Positions 60,689 through 64,000 of a stretch of 64,000 bases of DNA are shown in pieces. Under the pieces are notes generated by a model that was not told the DNA's origin, did no database searches, and saw nothing but the letters and a program-made list of their open reading frames with translations. This stretch comes from Flavobacteriales bacterium UBA852 (GTDB lineage Bacteria; Bacteroidota; Bacteroidia; Flavobacteriales_E; Vicingaceae): NCBI GenBank assembly GCA_002295925.1, contig DBGO01000010.1, forward strand, positions 124,001 through 188,000, given 5' to 3'. Positions within the stretch are counted from its first letter, which is position 1. Each line of letters begins with the position of its first letter. The position numbers and the translations under genes are program-made.

Positions 60689-62497
60689 ATGCAACGTTAT
60701 TTTACAGATATTCATTTTCATCCGCAATTAAAAGCGTACAATAATTTTGGTTATCTTGACAAAGACAAAACTATTTGGGAACGTTTTGACGAGCAACCAA
60801 AATATGTTCAAGAACTCACATGGGTGATTCAAAAAGCTATTGAAGAACTGGCAAAAGATTCGCAAGCCAACTTAAATTTATTTACCGAAGGACATTTGCG
60901 CGGCGGAATTTTCGCACTCTACCCAACCGAACGCCCTATGTTTGATGCTCAACCAAGGCATCCTATTTTTAAAGCTTTTATAAAAGAAGAAGATTATGCT
61001 TATTTAGGCGCGGCAGTTTCCGGTTTTCCGCTTGAAAAAGTAAAAAAAATTATTCGTAGAGTAAAACAAAAAAGAGGAATTGATTATTTTAATGAAGAAT
61101 TGGTAAAAGAATATCAATTTATTCTAAACCAACCCCGTAAAAACAACATAGGCAAAGGCGAGTTTGAAATAGCCGAAAATTTCAATCATTACCAACAAAT
61201 ACTCAATAAAAATGACGAGTCTGTTGCTGTTATTTTTTCGATTGAAGGACTGCATTCGCTAATAAAATATGAGGATAAAAATTTTAGAACCGCGTATGAA
61301 CATTTAACCACGCAAGAACAACAAGAAATAGAAAACCGGTTTAAAACAAATATTGAAACCATAAAAAAATGGAATAACGGTAAACACGCACCGTTTTTTG
61401 TAACATTTTGTCATCACTATTATAATCAATTGGCGGGACATGCCAAAAGTTTATCATCTGATAAACCAAGTCTTGCCGGAGGATTATTGGGAGGTATAAC
61501 CTTATTATTACAAGGCAAAAAACCGGAGTTCGTTTTTACTCAACCCGGCATTGACCAACTTTTCGACCAATCAACCGGAATGTATCCGGACAATGTAACG
61601 GAAAAAAAGCCGAAAAACTCGGCAGGTTTTAATCCTTTGGGAGAAAAAGTGCGGGATTGGTTATTGTCAAGAGAATACGGAAGGCGAATACTGATAGACA
61701 CCAAACACATGAGCCTGACAGCTCGTAAACAATACATCGACTATGTAAAAAGCAAAAGAGAAGAAGGAGATATTATTCCAATTATAGCCAGCCATACCTG
61801 TTGCAACGGATTTAAAGATTTTGAATCTGCAGGAAACATTATTGAAAATTCAGCAATTGAAAAGGGAGAATATTTCAGTCGTTGGAGCATAAATTTGAAT
61901 GATGAGGAAATTAGAGCCATTCACGACTCGAACGGTTTAATCGGATTATTGTTTCACGATGGACGAATGCCCGGCGAAGGATTTAAAAAAAGCATTCGCA
62001 AAACAAAAAATAAAATCCGTCGATTGCGAAAAACGAAAGTTCGCCGTGAAGAAAAAGGAAAAAACACCGACCGTATTTCAAAAGATATTGAAAAACTGAG
62101 CAATAGTCTGCGCAAAAGTTACATTCACTTATTAATGAGCAATGTGTTTCAAATCGTATATGCCATCAATAAAAAATCGGCGTGGGATGTTATCAGCATT
62201 GGTTCGGATTACGATGGTTTGGTTGACCCATTGGATTCTTATTATTATGTAAAAGATTATCCTAAATTTTATGAAGACATGCTTCATTTTCTTAAAAATC
62301 CAAATCAATATCCGCCGTTGAAGATATACAAAAACAATCGATGCACACCTCTACCTTACAGCGAGTTAAAATCATTGTATTTTAATTTTACGCCGGAAGA
62401 AATTTCCGAAAAAATTGCCCATAAAAACACCGAAGAATTTTTAAGAAAGTTTTTTACCGATGAATATTTGGAAAAAGGGCAACCGGTAATTGCTTAA
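60689..62497 (+). CDS. Membrane dipeptidase-like (peptidase M19) protein, unusually long
   Basis: A 602-residue amidohydrolase-fold protein. The zinc ligands can be assigned by motif: DIHFHPQ (His9, His11), SIEGLHSL (Glu), PIIASHTCCNGF (His) and the final IGSDYDGLVDP (Asp). M19 enzymes cleave dipeptides, including D-amino acid containing ones. Typical members have about 350-420 residues. Here extra segments occur, notably a very basic helical stretch at about residues 428-477 (KKSIRKTKNKIRRLRKT) between the conserved blocks. No signal peptide is seen, so it is probably cytoplasmic. It ends 8 bases before tRNA-Arg(CCU). Confidence 0.82.
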   Translation: MQRYFTDIHFHPQLKAYNNFGYLDKDKTIWERFDEQPKYVQELTWVIQKAIEELAKDSQANLNLFTEGHLRGGIFALYPTERPMFDAQPRHPIFKAFIKEEDYAYLGAAVSGFPLEKVKKIIRRVKQKRGIDYFNEELVKEYQFILNQPRKNNIGKGEFEIAENFNHYQQILNKNDESVAVIFSIEGLHSLIKYEDKNFRTAYEHLTTQEQQEIENRFKTNIETIKKWNNGKHAPFFVTFCHHYYNQLAGHAKSLSSDKPSLAGGLLGGITLLLQGKKPEFVFTQPGIDQLFDQSTGMYPDNVTEKKPKNSAGFNPLGEKVRDWLLSREYGRRILIDTKHMSLTARKQYIDYVKSKREEGDIIPIIASHTCCNGFKDFESAGNIIENSAIEKGEYFSRWSINLNDEEIRAIHDSNGLIGLLFHDGRMPGEGFKKSIRKTKNKIRRLRKTKVRREEKGKNTDRISKDIEKLSNSLRKSYIHLLMSNVFQIVYAINKKSAWDVISIGSDYDGLVDPLDSYYYVKDYPKFYEDMLHFLKNPNQYPPLKIYKNNRCTPLPYSELKSLYFNFTPEEISEKIAHKNTEEFLRKFFTDEYLEKGQPVIA

Positions 62498-62505
62498 AAA
62501 GAGAG

Positions 62506-62577
62506 TGCCCTCGTCAGGATTCGAACCTGAATCAAGCGTTTAGGAAACGCCTATTCTATCCCTTGAACTACGAGGGC
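62506..62577 (-). tRNA. tRNA-Arg (anticodon CCU)
   Basis: A 72-base cloverleaf on the minus strand: acceptor GCCCTCG/CGAGGGC, D stem GTTC/GAAT, anticodon stem GGCGT/ACGCT with loop TTCCTAA (anticodon CCT), T stem TCAGG/CCTGA with loop TTCGAAT. Discriminator A; CCA is not encoded. It reads AGG. It begins 8 bases after the yifB stop and may be co-transcribed with that gene. Confidence 0.95.
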
Positions 62578-62585
62578 AAAATACG

Positions 62586-64000
62586 TTAACCTGCCCAACC
62601 TTCACGGTCAAGACTTCGGTACTGAATGGCTTCGGCCAAATGAACTGTTTCTATGTTTGGTGAATTATCCAAATCGGCTATGGTACGGGCAACTTTTAAA
62701 ATACGGTCGTAAGCTCTTGCCGACAAACCTAATTTTTCCATAGCATTTTTCAACAAATTTTGCCCGGCTTCATCTATTTGACAAACTTCGCGTAATTGTT
62801 TGGAGCTCATTTGGGCATTGGCATAAATGCCGTCTTTATCTTTAAAACGCACTTTCTGGATTTCTCGTGCCTTTATCACTCTTTCCCTTATATCTTTACT
62901 CGATTCGGATTTGTGAGGTGTATTCAATTCATTAAACGACACAGGTGTTACTTCAACATGCAAATCAATTCTGTCCAATAACGGACCGGACACTTTGGAT
63001 AAATATTTTTGCACCACTCCGGGTGAACAAACACAATCTTTTTCAGGATGATTATAATATCCGCAAGGACAAGGATTCATAGATGCTATCAGCATAAAGC
63101 TTGCCGGATAATCGACTGTTATTTTTGCCCGAGAGATAGTTACTTTTCGTTCTTCCAACGGTTGACGCATCACCTCTAAAACGGTACGCTTAAATTCGGG
63201 TAATTCATCCAAAAATAAAACACCGTTATGTGCCAATGATATTTCTCCCGGCTGCGGATAACCACCTCCGCCAACCAAAGCCACATCGCTTATGGTATGG
63301 TGCGGACTGCGAAACGGACGTTCGGAAATTAAGGATGTATCTTTGGATAAAATTCCGCCAACAGAATGAATTTTTGTTGTTTCCAATGCCTCATTCAGCG
63401 TAAGCGGCGGCAAAATAGAAGGTAATCGTTTGGCCAACATGGTTTTTCCGGCGCCGGGCGGACCGATTAAAATTACGTTATGTCCTCCGGCAGCGGCAAT
63501 TTCCATTGCCCGTTTAATATTTTCCTGCCCTTTTACATCGGCAAAATCAAGGTCGGTATTTTCCAGATTTTTATAAAATTCTTTTCGTGTATCAATTACT
63601 GTTGGTTGTAACTCTTTTTCGTTATTGAAAAAATCAATTACTTCTTTAATGCTCTCCACTCCATATACGTCTAAATTATTGACAATAGCAGCTTCGCGAG
63701 CATTTTGCTTAGGCAAAATGAATCCTTTAAATCCTTCTTTGCGGGCTTGAATGGCTATAGGCAATGCACCTTTTATGGGTTGCAACGAACCATCGAGCGA
63801 CAACTCTCCCATAATAATATAATCGCCCACAGATTCATTGTTTATTTGTCCCGAAGCAGCCAAAATTCCTGTTGCGATGGTTAAATCATACGCCGAACCC
63901 TCTTTACGAATGTCTGCCGGCGCCATATTTATAACAATCTTTTTACCCGGCATTTTATACCCCACATTTTTTAGTGCGGCTTCAATACGTTGCTGGCTTT
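62586..64000 (-). CDS. comM: YifB/ComM-type Mg-chelatase-like AAA+ ATPase, 5' end outside window
   Basis: This is the C-terminal 470 or so residues of a ComM/YifB protein (about 510 residues in full), an AAA+ helicase that promotes branch migration during natural transformation in some bacteria. The visible part shows the Lon-like N-terminal subdomain end (NMAPADIRKEGSAYDLTIA), Walker A GPPGAGKTMLAKR, Walker B VLFLDELPEF, FMLIASMNPCPCGYY with a Cys-rich loop (HPEKDCVC), and a C-terminal GLSARAYDRILKVARTIADL. The first 40-60 residues lie right of 64000. The internal GTG at 63965 is not the true start, as reading continues to the edge. Confidence 0.93.
   Translation of the reverse strand, partial: SQQRIEAALKNVGYKMPGKKIVINMAPADIRKEGSAYDLTIATGILAASGQINNESVGDYIIMGELSLDGSLQPIKGALPIAIQARKEGFKGFILPKQNAREAAIVNNLDVYGVESIKEVIDFFNNEKELQPTVIDTRKEFYKNLENTDLDFADVKGQENIKRAMEIAAAGGHNVILIGPPGAGKTMLAKRLPSILPPLTLNEALETTKIHSVGGILSKDTSLISERPFRSPHHTISDVALVGGGGYPQPGEISLAHNGVLFLDELPEFKRTVLEVMRQPLEERKVTISRAKITVDYPASFMLIASMNPCPCGYYNHPEKDCVCSPGVVQKYLSKVSGPLLDRIDLHVEVTPVSFNELNTPHKSESSKDIRERVIKAREIQKVRFKDKDGIYANAQMSSKQLREVCQIDEAGQNLLKNAMEKLGLSARAYDRILKVARTIADLDNSPNIETVHLAEAIQYRSLDREGWAG

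Overview
The window reads as a chromosomal segment of a member of the Bacteroidota. It is AT-rich. It carries a type IX secretion (T9SS) cargo protein with a C-terminal sorting domain, a second one with a gliding-motility-type (type B) C-terminus, a PorV/PorQ-like outer membrane protein and a SusC/CarboxypepD-reg type TonB receptor. It also has the Bacteroidota-style DAHP synthase/chorismate mutase fusion, and several genes are preceded by the TAnnTTTG -7 element instead of an E. coli-like -10. The cytochrome c oxidase and 2-oxoglutarate dehydrogenase genes point to an aerobic or facultatively respiring organism. I see no rRNA, CRISPR array, insertion sequence or prophage. The family or genus cannot be fixed from this sequence.

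Layout. 1-6.8 kb: recJ (cut by the left edge), the aromatic amino acid entry enzyme, a STAS/SEC14-like protein, a cystathionine beta-synthase-like enzyme, purQ, an esterase-like hydrolase and pdxJ. 6.8-11.5 kb: a tight minus-strand membrane operon (flippase-like protein, GT2, OppC-type permease, then pdxJ and the hydrolase), ruvC abutting it start to start, HIT protein and greA. 11.6-20.6 kb: a three-gene outer-membrane operon (TonB receptor, 1332-residue T9SS cargo, PorV/PorQ-like barrel) bounded by a good promoter and a terminator. 20.6-27.3 kb: small exported proteins, an RND efflux pair, meaB and tRNA-Arg(UCG). 27.4-33.6 kb: gyrB and sucAB. 34-43.4 kb: a GT39 enzyme flanked by short direct repeats, the heme O synthase/cytochrome oxidase/SCO operon, mrdA-rodA and an unknown exported protein. 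43.5-52 kb: RNase R, a LysM glucosaminidase, two PLP enzymes, miaE and pheT. 52-57.1 kb: an accessory five-gene operon that encodes two collagen-like fibre proteins, each followed by a small exported protein, and ends with a T9SS type B protein. 57.2-64 kb: marC, rnhA, a DUF2141 protein, dusB, a CPBP protease, an M19 dipeptidase-like protein, tRNA-Arg(CCU) and yifB/comM (cut by the right edge).

Most of the window is housekeeping. The parts least explained by textbook biology are the collagen-like fibre operon and the TonB/T9SS/PorV operon. In the fibre operon two paralogues share an almost identical N-terminus and a Gly-X-Y stalk interrupted by a cysteine-bracketed Asp-rich insert, but carry unrelated C-terminal heads. 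Smaller oddities are a Rieske-like lipoprotein that has lost its cluster ligands, a RodA with an insertion near its catalytic loop, an unlisted 31-residue membrane ORF upstream of the RND efflux genes, and divergent gene pairs with 0-22 bp between start codons.
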